From the NCBI GenBank assembly GCA_032622095.1, contig CP136063.1, forward strand, positions 177,797,956-177,861,955: a DNA stretch of 64,000 bases, given 5' to 3'. The translations under genes were made by a program, and so were the position numbers. Positions 42,001-51,529 of the stretch are shown here, one piece after another. The notes beneath the pieces were generated by a model that saw only the letters and a list, made by a program, of their open reading frames with translations, did no database searches and was not told the DNA's origin. Source of the DNA: Siphonodentalium dalli. Lineage: Eukaryota; Mollusca; Scaphopoda; Gadilida; Siphonodentaliidae. Within the stretch, counting starts at the first letter, position 1, and each line of letters opens with the position of its first letter.

Positions 42001-44737
42001 GCCAGGTTCAAAACCCAGTTCCATGTACTACTGACGTCTAGAATTAAAGACAATTATATTCATTGTTGTATGGCCCAAAAAACAATGATAATCCATTTAT
42101 GTTCTCTGTCTTATTTTCAACATTGTTACTTTCCTATATTCAATGGTATCACTGTAAAATCTTTTTTAATTCGTGGGGTTCTATTATTCATTGATTTTAT
42201 GGTCTGGACAACGACAAAAGCAACATCAAACAAATAATTGAATCTGAATTGTAGAGTAAACATCAATATACAAAATGAAGATCGGGTATTACATCTGTTT
42301 CGGCATGTCATAAAATGGGTGGGAGAAAACATGGCAGATGAGATGAAATGTAATCAATTTATATATAATATCAGTCATTATCGAAATAACTCTTTTATTG
42401 TTTATATTCTACATCATCATCTGATCTCTTATATACTAGATTATATAAACAATGTGAAATGAATTTGATCTCTTAATAAAGGTTACTGGTTTTACCACAT
42501 GCAGGTTACACAAGACATTAAATTTATTAAGATTAATTCAAATGAAGCTGGTTGCTATTAGTTTTCTTTCGGCGCCGGATTACCTAGAGGTACACTTTCT
42601 CAAAGATGTCATAAACCTGTTATTGTTGGAACTGTTGACTTGGATAAATATCACATCTGATCCTACCATGTTTTGGCATCCATCGTCTGTCTCACCATGC
42701 GTGATCCAACAACAATTTCCTTTGACACACCGACATACAATTGTCATCCAATCGGTTCATTGGCCTCATCTGTTCCTTACCAATCAACATATGGATCTTC
42801 TGGGTGACCTCCAGATGGGAGCCATAATTTTTTTCTGAAATTCGTCAAAAAACAAGGCCGCCAGCAGCAATCTTGGATTTTACATTTGAATCCATCTGCA
42901 CACCCTGCAGCCGACATTTATTGGTGAAATGTTTTGAAAATATACAGGATCACCGATAGATGGGAGCTATTGAATTTAAACTATTTTGATGATAAACATG
43001 GCTGCCAGAAAATCATCTTGGTTTTTAGTCTTTGCTTGACTAAATCCTTTGGCACACAGATTTTCTGTGTGACGACAAGATGGGAACCATCAAATTTTTT
43101 AAACATTTCATTGAAAAACATGGCCACCAGCGGCCATCTTGGATTTTACTCTTTGCATGACTAAATACTTCGGCACACCCTACATGCCACATGCCTCATC
43201 TGATCATCACCAAATTTCATGTTTCTTCATGGTGAACCCTAGATAGGAGCCGAAAATCGTTAAAAACATGGCCACCAGCAGCCATCTTGTATTTCACAAT
43301 TGGATCCATCGGCACACCCTGCAGCCCACATTTATTGGAGAAATGTTTGAAATGAAAATGATTTCATCTACACTATACAATCCCTTGAATTATGCTTTAC
43401 TGCAACGTTTTGACTATCTTTATTTATATCATTTTATTGACTGCTCAGCATAAAATTAATGCCTTCCCCAAGTTGAGCTATAGTAGTGTCATTGACACTT
43501 TCATTATTGTAAACCATGGAAATTGAAGCCAATGAAATCAAAGCCATTCACAGTATATTGGATACAGACATTATCAACTGCAATGAAAGTCTAAATTTTC
43601 TGTTTTAGAATAAGAATTCATACATTCTGCCAAACAATATGTGACACCGCTATATGCCTAATATGCATATTGTTCACTTCTTTCAGGTCCGCAAGTTATG
43701 TTGAATTACTGGTGAGAAAAGTTGGAATATTACCACCAGCCTTAACACCAGAACAGTTTAATATGAGAAGGACAAAATGGACCTCTAATTTAGTAAGTAT
43801 TATATTTTATTCGGTACTTTATTAAATAAAATTTTTAATTCAATAATGAGTTGGTTGTGCTTCGACAATTCTTAGTAACGATGTCAATACATTTCGATCG
43901 TAGTGCGATTTTCTATAAACCGAACACCTCTCTAAACCGTACAGAAGGGCCGGTCCAAATGGTGTTTGGTTTGGAGAGGTTTTACTGTATTATTATCCAG
44001 TGAACAAAAGTGTTAATTGTCACATATTTGCGAGAATCAAAGTTGATTCACAAGTTTGAGAAAACAAGAATAAAAATAAAATCAGGATATGCCACAAGAT
44101 GGGTGGGAGGTGTATCATCTGTTCCATATTAGGGGCGGTTTGAGGGGCATCCCCTGGGAATTTTTTTCAAATTCAATTGCACTGAAAGCAAATCTTGTGG
44201 CTGGTGCCTTAATTTGAACTTTTCTCCGAGATGAATTTGTTCAATTTCTCATTACTTTTAGATCTTAATTAGTTTATCCTCGCCTGTGTCTTCAGCCAAG
44301 TGAGTTCAATGTGAATATGACAAGAATGCAGAATTGAGATATGTATTGTACATGTACATGTATAGCTTTCAATATTGAAAACTTTACTGTTAACCAATTG
44401 AAAGAAAAACTCAATAATATGACCATCTTTCATAACAAAACAGAGATATGTATGTGAGAATTAGAGTTTTTTCTCATGTTTCAGTTTGTGAGAATCATTT
44501 ACGAGAATCAATTGCGATTCTCGTATAAATTTTAAGCCAGAATAAACTTAACTCTTACAATCTCGTAATTTTCCATCCTGACAGGCGAAAGCATTCGGTG
44601 TAGCAGCAGGCTGCTTCATAGGTATGTTTCCACTGCTATTTATGAAGCAGAAAGAAACAAAGACAGAAGAAAACGAAAAAACTGAGAAACCAAAAGATAA
44701 CAAGGAACAAAGTGAGAAAGCGAAACATAAAACATAG
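26776..44737 (+). CDS. TMEM65: TMEM65, mitochondrial transmembrane protein 65 (whole gene, 7 coding exons)
   Basis: Mitochondrial inner-membrane protein family. Human TMEM65 is reported at the mitochondrial inner membrane and cardiac intercalated discs, and more recently in sodium-dependent mitochondrial calcium efflux. Coding sequence is join of 26776-27052, 29563-29616, 30790-30857, 32113-32167, 41908-41950, 43687-43792 and 44585-44737, 756 nt including stop, 251 residues (human 240). Key matches to human: ARSVVVSLTPRERELM (human ARDFIYSLHSTERSCL), PFIGFGFLDN, GISTMAAAALGNL, SDVAGVGSASYVELL and a final GCFIGMFPLLF. Three hydrophobic segments lie near 111-133, 140-165 and 202-220. The C-terminal tail (about 222-251) is Lys/Glu rich. 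Arginines and few acids near residues 27-35 fit a mitochondrial presequence. Intron phases are 1,1,0,1,2,0, all GT-AG. Head-to-head with PPT1. Confidence 0.95.
27735..28165. repeat. Family G repeat copy
   Basis: Contains CATATGGATCTTCTGGGTGA, GCCATCTTGGATTTCAAATT, CCATCGGCATACC and ends near AAGTTGAGCTACAGTGTCAT, the same boundary motif as the other copies. Confidence 0.65.
29303..29518. repeat. 109-bp direct tandem duplication
   Basis: TATCTCCTCGGTCAGTGTTA begins at 29303 and again at 29412. Both units continue through CCTCGGTCCACGGA and GATAGAACATTCTACGCCA with few differences. It lies 45 bp upstream of the TMEM65 exon 2 acceptor. Confidence 0.8.
29563..29616 (+). CDS. TMEM65: TMEM65 exon 2: linker ending SAEQLKL
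   Basis: 54 nt between acceptor TTCTCTTCAG and donor GTATGT. With the split codon from exon 1 it encodes NISGDATSNPPSAEQLKL, aligning with the human linker APPPTPGQLRY just before the first membrane segment. The phase 1 exit joins TC of exon 3 to give Val111. Confidence 0.9.
29641..29776. repeat. 137-bp repeat, TMEM65 copy
   Basis: Matches 20102-20238 along its length (AACTGCTTTATTTCTGTTCT, CATAGTAAAGGCCTCAAT, TTCATTTCACAACTAATTGC). Confidence 0.75.
29783..30112. repeat. Inverted-repeat element
   Basis: Left arm: GGCCATTTGTTAGACCATCT, CCTTTTATACTCA and GCAAAATACACTTGTGTGCT. Right arm: AGCACACAAGTGTATTTTGC, TGAGTATAAAAGG and AGATGGTCGCATAAATGGCC. Each arm is about 140 bp around a short centre near 29950. 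Confidence 0.75.
30515..30761. mobile_element. Family J MITE, TTAA-bounded
   Basis: TTAACCCTTTCTATACTGC at the left and TTTAGTATATAAATGGTTAA at the right. The interior pair GAAATGTTCAGTA and TTATTAACTGAACATTTCC forms a hairpin. It ends 28 bp before the TMEM65 exon 3 acceptor. Confidence 0.75.
30790..30857 (+). CDS. TMEM65: TMEM65 exon 3: VFLINALPFIGFGFLDN
   Basis: 68 nt after a T-rich acceptor (TTTTTTTAG). Encodes FLINALPFIGFGFLDN then FLMIIA, matching human FIHNAIPFIGFGFLDN-AIMIVA, the first membrane segment. Donor GTAAGT; phase 0. A family J MITE ends 28 bp upstream of the acceptor. Confidence 0.96.
30858..32112 (+). other. TMEM65: TMEM65 intron 3
   Basis: Contains one family B MITE (31468-31690); no other element was recognised. 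Confidence 0.85.
31468..31690. mobile_element. Family B foldback MITE
   Basis: TACAGTAATGCTCTAATTAA to TTAATTAGGGCATTGCTGTA. Arms of about 105 bp pair almost completely, with the turn at CTCCCTGAGAGC. Confidence 0.85.
32113..32167 (+). CDS. TMEM65: TMEM65 exon 4: GEYIDLTFSATLGISTMA
   Basis: 55 nt; acceptor GATTTCCAG, donor GTATGT. Encodes residues 134-151, matching human GTHIEMSIGIILGISTMA. Exits in phase 1 into the 9.7 kb intron 4 that carries the Helitron-like cluster. Confidence 0.96.
32403..33858. mobile_element. Helitron-like tandem unit rich in TGACCTTGA
   Basis: Opens TCTATTATATATTTTTGG and TCTGTCTGTGTGTG words, then CAATGGACTCGAGAACGG, and ends CGGGTACCCAGCTAG, immediately followed by the next unit's TCTCCTATATATTTTGAG. 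TC start and CTAG end fit Helitron termini. The body repeats GTGCGACGTGACCTTGACCT, CGAAACTTGGTATG and AAGGTCAAATCG phrases about every 60-110 bp. A second unit opening (TTTATATATTTGAGGAAAG) lies near 33130. Confidence 0.6.
33859..34608. mobile_element. Helitron-like tandem unit
   Basis: Opens TCTCCTATATATTTTGAGAA and closes GCCAGTGGCGGGCTAG; another unit with the same opening starts at once (34609). Includes a TATATA run and GACTCCAAAACGGCTGGACA, whose neighbourhood is copied at 36460-36630. Confidence 0.6.
34648..35334. repeat. Long direct duplication, copy 1 (Helitron-like, inverted)
   Basis: CTAGAAGGTGACCCGACTTC through AAACGCGCCTCATATACAC and AGTTTACCTCGGATCTGA to the CA run. Copy 2 lies exactly 1034 bp downstream. 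Copy 1 lacks about 57 bp present in copy 2 (36195-36254). Confidence 0.9.
35682..36418. repeat. Long direct duplication, copy 2
   Basis: Nearly identical to 34648-35334 apart from a few substitutions and the 57-bp block containing CTCGCGCTGTTTCGAATC. Flanked by CA/GT microsatellites on both sides (35615-35660 and 36404-36434). Confidence 0.9.
36460..37310. repeat. Helitron-like tail with ~130-bp tandem units
   Basis: The unit GGAACCGGAATGCATTTA, AAAAAGGCAGAATTAA, CGTGTCGTGTGATTC, TTCCTAGGAACGGGGGAG is repeated two to three times (about 36750-37080), then degrades into A/T-rich text. Ends ACCAGTGGCGGGCTAAC near 37290, like the unit end at 34608. Confidence 0.6.
38301..38484. repeat. Perfect 92-bp tandem duplication
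   Basis: AAGGCTATATTATTTTCTGA to AAATAAAGATTCAAC occurs at 38301-38392 and again, without a single difference that I can see, at 38393-38484. Confidence 0.95.
40268..40647. mobile_element. Family C element with two near-perfect internal hairpins
   Basis: TTAACCCTTTACCCAACA at the left and TTGTTGGGTAAAGGGTTAA at the right. Two palindromes, at about 40291-40374 and 40424-40503, are each built from GCCAATGCATTCTCTTATAT, ATGCGAG and their complements. Confidence 0.85.
41908..41950 (+). CDS. TMEM65: TMEM65 exon 5: AAALGNLLSDVAGVG
   Basis: 43 nt microexon-sized segment after acceptor CATTTTCAG. Together with the split codon it encodes AAALGNLLSDVAGV, matching human AAALGNLVSDLAGLG, the second membrane segment. 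Donor GTGAGT; phase 2 exit. Confidence 0.96.
41951..43686 (+). other. TMEM65: TMEM65 intron 5
   Basis: Contains one family G copy (42780-43500). The rest holds no recognised element. Confidence 0.85.
42780..43500. repeat. Family G repeat copy
   Basis: Repeats CATCTTGGATTTTACTC-type and CACCCTGCAGCC phrases several times and ends GTTGAGCTATAGTAGTGTCA, matching the boundary of the other copies. Confidence 0.7.
43687..43792 (+). CDS. TMEM65: TMEM65 exon 6: SASYVELLVRKVGILPPALT
   Basis: 106 nt; acceptor CTTTCAG, donor GTAAGT; ends phase 0. Encodes SASYVELLVRKVGILPPALT then PEQFNMRRTKWTSNL, matching human LAGYVEALASRLGLSIPDLT and PKQVDMWQTRVSTHL. Confidence 0.96.
43793..44584 (+). other. TMEM65: TMEM65 intron 6
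   Basis: A short palindromic Tigger-like relic lies at about 43917-43990 (ACCGAACACCTCTCTAAACC / GGTTTGGAGAGGTTTTACTG). Otherwise unremarkable. Confidence 0.8.
44585..44737 (+). CDS. TMEM65: TMEM65 exon 7: last membrane segment and charged tail
   Basis: 153 nt after acceptor CCTGACAG, TAG at 44735-44737. Encodes AKAFGVAAGCFIGMFPLLF, matching human GKAVGVTIGCILGMFPLIF. It is followed by a Lys/Glu-rich tail of about 30 residues, longer than the human GGGEEDEKLETKS tail. Confidence 0.96.
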   Translation, partial: AKAFGVAAGCFIGMFPLLFMKQKETKTEENEKTEKPKDNKEQSEKAKHKT

Positions 44738-45220
44738 CAACATATCTTTTGATAGTATATCAGATTTTTTTTCTGCTGTTTTAAATAATTTGTTAATTGA
44801 GTACATGGTTAACATTTTAATAATTTTTAGGGCATTGACCATATTTTTGTGTCTCAATTTTTACGACATTTTAATATATTTATGAATGAATACTGGTCAT
44901 CATTATTATATTTTTGCTATAAGGCCACTAAAAATAAATATCTGTGTTCTCAGGCAATTACATATGGGAAATTGGATGAGGCGGTTAGGATTTTTATTTT
45001 TATTTTTTCAAAGAATTCTAAAAATGGGGCATTTTATGGTAAAATATTCCACAATTTTCCCAAGAAATGTTTAGAATCTATCCTCCAATGCCATTTAAAC
45101 ATTAATTCTTCAAAAGAAACCTATCGAAATTTTAAATTGTGGATAAATTGGAGAATGATTTTTTAACTCTTCCAAAATTCTGGATACAATTGCAAATAAA
45201 AGATTCATGGTGAGGCCCTC
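44738..45220 (+). other. TMEM65: Probable TMEM65 3' UTR with candidate poly(A) signal
   Basis: AT-rich sequence directly after the TMEM65 stop. AATAAA at 45195-45200 is the best positioned poly(A) signal; another AATAAA occurs at 44933. Part of this stretch (about 44916-44990, TATAAGGCCACT to TCAGGCAATTA) has a diverged copy at about 55066-55130, so some of it is repeat-derived. The extent is inferred; no transcript evidence is available. Confidence 0.45.
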
Positions 45221-46134
45221 TTTTTGGTGATGAGGGAGGTGCCTGCGACACAGTATTTGTATTTATATGGCCTAAGTCTAGAAACTTAATTTTGTAGCCT
45301 CAGATCTCTCCCAAACTATGATATTTTGTAGCTTTAACCTCTTCACTGCTGGTTGACCTTGTGTGCTAGGCTGTTGATGTTAGGCATTTTCATTGGAAAA
45401 ATATAACGGAATGTTGCAAAAACCCTAAAATTTTCTCCATGCAAAGTATATTATCATACATAATCTTGGAACATCATACACTCCTTAAGGTTTTGAGATT
45501 GACCATTTCCGAGGCACTAATTTCTCAGTTCCAATTATGAATTATGGCCAGCTGAAGTAGGTCTGATTGTATCATGGACCATATAGCACATGTGGTACAC
45601 TTTTATATCCATAACAGTTACAGACATCATAGCAGCGATTCCAGCAAAGAGGTTAATGTTTTGTAAAAAATAAAACACAGAGATATGATGTGTGGGTGCC
45701 ATGTGATATCTAAGAATGACATTTTACCTAAATAGACAATGTTATTATTGACAGACCATCTTGAAGTAAATGTTGCTGCCATGAGGATATCCTGGTTTTA
45801 AAATTCTTGTGAATTTTTTTATGGAAATGTTTATTAGGGAAATTTCATATTTGAGCGAATTTGTTGGATTTTTTCAGAACTTTACCCCACTCACAAAAAT
45901 GAATAAATTTTTTCATCAATCATATGTTTGTGAATCAGAAACTTTGCATATCTACAGTGTAATAACATCAGGGAAATGCGATGGTTCTAATTATTAATTT
46001 TAGTTATTCCATTGTTTGTCAATTGATTCATGAATAATTGTTAACTTAACATATTTTTTTCTCATTGAAATTATTATAAACGAAACTATTTAAATCATTG
46101 TAATTATGTATGTATTTCCAGTTTTTAGCTCTAT
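45221..46134. other. AT-rich downstream stretch, nothing recognised
   Basis: No exon, RNA gene or dated repeat could be supported here. It may include a longer TMEM65 3' UTR. Confidence 0.45.
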
Positions 46135-46795
46135 TGCCACGGCTTGGCACACCCTACATACCACATCCCCCCATCTGATTGTCACCAACCATCGTATGAA
46201 TCTTCTGGGGGACCACTAGACGGGAGCCATCAATTTTTTTTTTTATTTCGTTAAAAAAACATGTCTGCCAGTAATCATTGATTTTACTCTTTGCATAACT
46301 GAATCGTTCGGCACACCCTACAGGCCACATCCCTTATCCGATCATCACTAAACTTCATGTGGATCTTCCGGGTGGTCTCACGAAGTCAACCGCCAACTTT
46401 CTCCAAAATTTGTTAAAAAACATCGCTGTCAGCAGCCATCTTAGATTTCACATTTGATTCCATCAGCACACCCTGCAGCCCTCATTTATTGGAGAAATGT
46501 TTTGAAAATTTACAGGTGTTTAGGATGACCTAGATGGGAGCTATAAAAATTGAATGATTTTCATTTAAAAACATGGCCACTGGCAGCCATCTTGGATTTT
46601 ACTCTTTGCATGACTAAATAATTTGGCATGCCCTACAGCAAACATTTTTCATCCAATTGATCCCAAACTTCATAACTCTCTTCGTTTTGATCTCTGGTAT
46701 TACTTAAACATTCCATATCAATTCATTCACTGTAATATGTGACATTGTCCCCTCTCCAAGTCGAGGTACAGTGTAATTGACACTTTCATTGGATG
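46135..46795. repeat. Family G repeat copy
   Basis: CTTGGCACACCCTACATACC at the start, several CATCTTGGATTTTACTC-type blocks, ends near GTACAGTGTAATTGACACTT. Confidence 0.7.
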
Positions 46796-46866
46796 AAACT
46801 TCAGCTATCTTATGAAAACCTGATTACAAAGAGCTATTCCTATCTAGTGTGTATATTCTGCTTACA

Positions 46867-46993
46867 CCTCAGCAGAATGAGGTTCCCAGAGGGTGAAATT
46901 GGTGATGCTAGCCCGCTATGCGGGGTAGCATCACTAAATTCACCCTCTGGGGACCTCATTCTGCAAATGACAGACACCCTATTTCAAGGCTTG
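46867..46993. repeat. Family A MITE, right half
   Basis: CACCTCAGCAGAATGAGG to CCCTATTTCAAGGCTTG. It equals the second arm pair of the copy at 4108-4361 with the left half missing. Confidence 0.75.
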
Positions 46994-47187
46994 CCAATGC
47001 CCAAAAACAATTGTCCTGTTAATGGAAAAAACAGCTCAGTTCACTGCCATTGGAATAGAATTATGTTCATCATTTACAACAAATTCCGGGGGATTAATTT
47101 GTAAATACAAAATGTCCTGTATGTAGGAAAACCAACTAATTTCACTGCCTGTGTCACTGGGATATTCTTTTGTTCATCATTGTCATT

Positions 47188-47298
47188 GTGAGAGCTTTCT
47201 GATGAATGGCAACAAGCCATGTTTCCGACTTAAGTCCTGAAAAGTATACCCATAATTCTGCTGTGGTTAAGGAGTCGATTATTCAGGGCATTACTGTA
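47188..47298. repeat. Family B MITE, right half
   Basis: GTGAGAGCTTTCTGATGAAT through CCATAATTCTGCTGTGG to CAGGGCATTACTGTA; the left arm is absent. Confidence 0.75.
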
Positions 47299-48390
47299 TA
47301 AATGGTTTAATTGGTTTTAATTGGTTTATTGATATAATATACCATGTTTTATCCATCGTAACCAATGTAACGTGTGGCTCAGTTCTGAAATTAACAACTG
47401 AAGACTAAGCCAATTATTTTTCTCATTTTTTTCTGATTGAAGAATATAAAATTGGCAAACCAGTCTCTTTCATTGAGCGCTTTTAGCATTGTATTTTATA
47501 TTACTTGAGTTATTTCTCTGACTTTCCTTGACATTTTCTGCCATTAATTCGGTGTTGAAAGTGAAGAGGACTAACATTAACAGTGCCTTTAAGCATAGAA
47601 CATCTGTGGACTTTTGTCCGCTCTCTAGCATGCCTTATTGAAGAGTAGATCATTATGCACTTAAACTTTGTATTTTGAATCATTTAAATGTTTATCATTA
47701 TAAATGGATAATTTGAATCATTTAAATGTTTACCATTTGAAATTTGTATGTATCAAGTTGTCATCGTTGATATAAATCGGAAGTGCCATGCTAAGTATAG
47801 TTTATGTTGACCTTGATATAAATCGGAAGTGCAGAAGACAGCTGACTTAAGCCGGTAGTTGTTTAGAAATTCATTAGATCCCACTACGGTCCCCTGTTTG
47901 ATACTGTTGGAGGTACTTTCTTGATAAAACCAACTAAACTAGCACTTAATTGGGAATTTCAAATCATTTAAATGTTTACCATTTGAAATTGGTATATTGA
48001 ATCATTTAAATGTTTACCATTTGAAATTTTTATTGCAAATCATATAGATGTCTACCATTTCAAATTGTTAGCTTATCATCTGTAACGTATTCTAATGCAC
48101 TAGCTGCCGATATACTGCCTGATACATCAAAGATTTGCGGGTGGTCAATTATCAATAAACTGTCGCAAGGGTAGTCTGGTTCAAAGGCTCCGGCATTCGC
48201 TCCAACATTCGATATTCCTACGTGTCAATTTTAGCAGCTGATTGGTTGCTACATAAACAAAAACAATGACGTCACTTTTGCAGAATGTTTACTTTTTGGA
48301 TGGAGGCATATTTAGACTTGTTCTTTATTTTGTTATTGAGATTGAAATGAGTTTAATCAACTGAAACTTATATTAAAGATAAATATTGTC
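47299..48390. repeat. Dispersed copies of CATTTAAATGTTTACCATTT
   Basis: Between about 47682 and 48067 the phrase AATCATTTAAATGTTTACCA with TTTGAAATT occurs five times at irregular spacing, once as a TATCATTA variant. A second repeated phrase, TTGATATAAATCGGAAGTG, occurs at about 47768 and 47813. The remainder of the interval is featureless. Confidence 0.6.
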
Positions 48391-48391
48391 A

Positions 48392-48907
48392 ATTAGCCCT
48401 TTCATGACTGGAGCTTCCTGCATTTTTGCGAAAACCCTGTGCCAATGCATTCTCTTATATATGCGAGTCGCGCATAGGGAGCCTCGCATATATACGAGAA
48501 TAAATTGCCCTAACAAATTTTACATTATTTTGTTAAAAAATGTAAGAAAAAATGATTTTTTTTTTTTAAGAATGTAAGAAATAATGATAAAAAAAAAATT
48601 GTTAAAGAATGTAAGAAAAAATGATAAAATTGGTAAAAAAAAGAATGTAAGAAAAAATTATAAAATATGATAAAAAATGATAAAACTTTTAAAGAATATA
48701 AGAAAAAATTATGAAAATTATTTTAGAAAGTAAGAAAATATTATAAAAAATGTTCATGAATGTAAGAAAAATTTATAAAAATTGTTAGGCCACTGCATTC
48801 TCTTATATATGCGAGGCGACCTTTGGTCGACCCACATATATAAGAGAATGCATTGGCACAGGGTCTCTAATGTTGCGCCAGCGCAGCTCCCTTCATGAAA
48901 GGGTTAA
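48392..48907. mobile_element. Family C element with degenerate A-rich tandem core
   Basis: Left AGCCCTTTCATGACTGG, right GCTCCCTTCATGAAAGGGTTAA (22-nt inverse, differing slightly). Between two GCATTCTCTTATATATGC hairpins lies a run of about eight AAGAATGTAAGAAAAAAT-type units (about 48530-48780). Confidence 0.75.
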
Positions 48908-49157
48908 ATTGCGAGTTCTCAGCAAGTCAGTGGGTGACCTAATTTTAATGCCAGCTGAAATTGAAAACCAAAATTGGCCAATAAAATTGACTCGACAACG
49001 GGGAGAATCGATAGAAAAGCCTGTTTTGAATGTTGATATATGGCACTTATCCTTTCATTTCAATGAGTAAACAGTTTCCCATTTTTCCAAGTTCGTAGTC
49101 AAATAAAAATTGGCGAATCTGGGTCAGGTCATCGTCGGAATAAATAATTTTTAAAGA

Positions 49158-49527
49158 CATATTATGGACTTGTTCGAGTGCGATAAACTTATAAGTTAGT
49201 ACTCATGCGCTATGCCAACCTGGAGAATTTATCATTCTACATGTACTAAGATCACGAAAATTAAAAATGAATCGACCATACCACTCTATAGAAAACATCG
49301 TCTGAACTGCGCTCAATTGTAAATATTTACACCTCAATTCGGGACGCATCAATCGGGGATAAACTAACAAAAACGATTTCGCCATTGAGAGTCATTGCAC
49401 TTATTTAATATATAAGAATGACGATGTGTGTTGTCAATTTGAATTGATATTCGTAAAAAATAACTACTTTGAGCAAGATTATTCTCCATATCCATTTGAT
49501 CACCCTACCGGAGTGTTTCACATCACT
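49158..49527. mobile_element. Family L element, inverse copy
   Basis: AGACATATTATGGACTTG to GAGTGTTTCACATCACT, flanked by TTTAA on the left and TTTAA on the right. Reads as the reverse complement of 23523-23890. Confidence 0.75.
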
Positions 49528-49689
49528 TTAAGTGATAAAAAAATGAAAAAGACATCAAGTAAATTTAAAACAAAAAGTAGTGAATTATTTTCTATGGCTG
49601 CACTTTTCATTGATAATTACAAGGCATGTGTGTGTCGTAATAATGTATTAGGTTCGAAGAGGATTAGAATGGCGATGACAGTGTGGTGT

Positions 49690-49795
49690 TTTGTGATTTC
49701 GGAAAGGTACAGGGCGAATAAACTGTGGCAAATACCCGTTAACTAAATTTGCCATTGTATAATCGGCCTGTACCTTTCCGAAATCACAAAAAAAA
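49690..49795. repeat. Short inverted repeat
   Basis: TTTGTGATTTCGGAAAGGTA near 49690 is inverted as TACCTTTCCGAAATCACAAA near 49770-49790, with a loop of about 60 bp. Confidence 0.7.
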
Positions 49796-50010
49796 ATACA
49801 GTTATCCCCTAAGTATAAAGTAGGTAGACAGTTATCTGTAACTACGCCTACACTATTATAACATAATCATATCTCACTGTGAGACACATTCATACTGTAC
49901 ATATAAATTTCATGTAAGAGTGCAATAATTGTATTATCATTCCAAACTGTATATATGAGAGTATTTGTTGGGCCTAGTTTCCTATGTATCCACTGGTATT
50001 TGTCTGCATC

Positions 50011-50346
50011 CAAGCCTGCAAATAGTGTGTCTGTCATTTGCAGAATGAGGTCCCAGAGGGTGAATTTAGAGATGCTATCCCGCACAGAGTTTTCCCTTCT
50101 GGGAAGATTCTATATCCCCTAAATTGCAGAAGCTAAAATACTTATTGGCGGTAACTAATGGGTGAACTGGGTCAACTGGTGAACTTCAATCTGATCCTAG
50201 GTCTCCCATAGCAGTTGAGGCCTAAGCAGAATGAGATTCGCAGAGGATGAATTTAGTGATGCTAGCCCACCATACGGGATAGAATCACAAAATTTACCCT
50301 CTGGAGACCTCATTCTGCAAATGACAGCCACATTATTTGCAGACTT
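50011..50346. mobile_element. Family A element
   Basis: CAAGCCTGCAAATAGTGTG at the left, CACATTATTTGCAGACTT at the right. The middle includes CTTCAATCTGATCCTAGGTC as in the long copies. Confidence 0.75.
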
Positions 50347-50498
50347 TGAAAGCCTGTATACCCATTCCACTTTTGTTGGTGCATTGCATTATTCTATTTT
50401 ATACCATGATCAGGCGTTTTGCTATATGTGAACATCGGTAGGATAAACATTTGCTATATTCGACACTAACTGTATATAGCGGTACTACCTGTATATAA

Positions 50499-51529
50499 AC
50501 ACCTCAAAAAAAGTAAGTCTCCCCCTCATATAATACCCTGTAGCTCCTATGTTATTCGCCCGATCGCGTTGCAATTTTGAACGAATTGAGAACATGGTAA
50601 ATGCAGTACATTGTGTGAGTCAATTATCTCGACGATTTTCTAACCTTCTTCTGAATGTCACTTGATTGGAAAATTTGCTGTTTTAAAAAGTCACACTTTT
50701 AACTGTGACACTCAACAGATTTGCGTGTTGATCGGATAACTGGGTGATAAGTGTTTCTTAAGTATCCCCGGCCTTATTACTGGGTGGGATTTTCTTGATA
50801 TTGACCAGTTGCCACTCTGGGAATTTAGGGGCATGATTTTGAACCAATCGCATATTTGGTCAACTGCATATACCAGAAAGGGTCCCTGCCCTGTGTATAT
50901 GGTGGACCAAGCATGGGTTATCGCCATAGAATTGTTTGATGTAAACATCTCTGTAACATATGTCACTCGTAGAATGGGTTTTTTTTTCACCGACTGATAA
51001 GAAAACTCATTGTCAAGAAACTTGAAAGTGGCTGAGTTTTCTTGCATATTCGGTGAAACACCCATCCTTCGAGCGATCTGACTTGTGGGGTTGTTTGACA
51101 TCAACAAATCTATGGCGATGAGACTTTTTAGTCTGCCATAACGTGCAGGGGTCCTTTCGACTGAACCAGATATGGGGGTACTTCAAAATCATGCTCCAAA
51201 ATTCCCACAAATTGACAACTGGTCAAGTTCAAGAAAATCCCCTGCAGCAATAAGGCCGGTGACACTTAACAACCACTGATCACGCAGTTAACCCATCAAG
51301 ACACGATTATTTTAAGCTTCAAAGTTGAAAGTGTGATTTTGAAAATAGCTAATTTTCCAATTAAGCAACATTCAGAAGAATGTTAGTAAATAGTCAGGAT
51401 AATTGACTCCCACAAAGTACTGCATTTACCATATTTTCAATTCCTTAAACATTTCAACTCGATCGGATGAATAATATAGGAGATGCAGGGTATTATATGA
51501 GGAGGGGACTTACTTTGTTTGTAGGTGTT
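50499..51529. mobile_element. 1.03-kb foldback element
   Basis: Left end ACACCTCAAAAAAAGTAAG-TCTCC, right end GGGACTTACTTTGTTTGTAGGTGT. The arms are inverted over about 400 bp each with many substitutions (CCGGCCTTATTACTGG / GCAATAAGGCCGG; GGCATGATTTTGAACC / TTCAAAATCATGCTCC). The central loop of about 100 bp is T-run rich. No transposase frame was found. Confidence 0.7.

Noticed and set aside
44849-45166. 105-codon plus-strand frame downstream of TMEM65
   Set aside because: AT-rich frame in the probable 3' UTR with no family resemblance, and part of the stretch is repeated elsewhere.
49426-49746. 106-codon plus-strand frame
   Set aside because: Starts within the family L repeat and runs into an inverted repeat; no recognisable domain.
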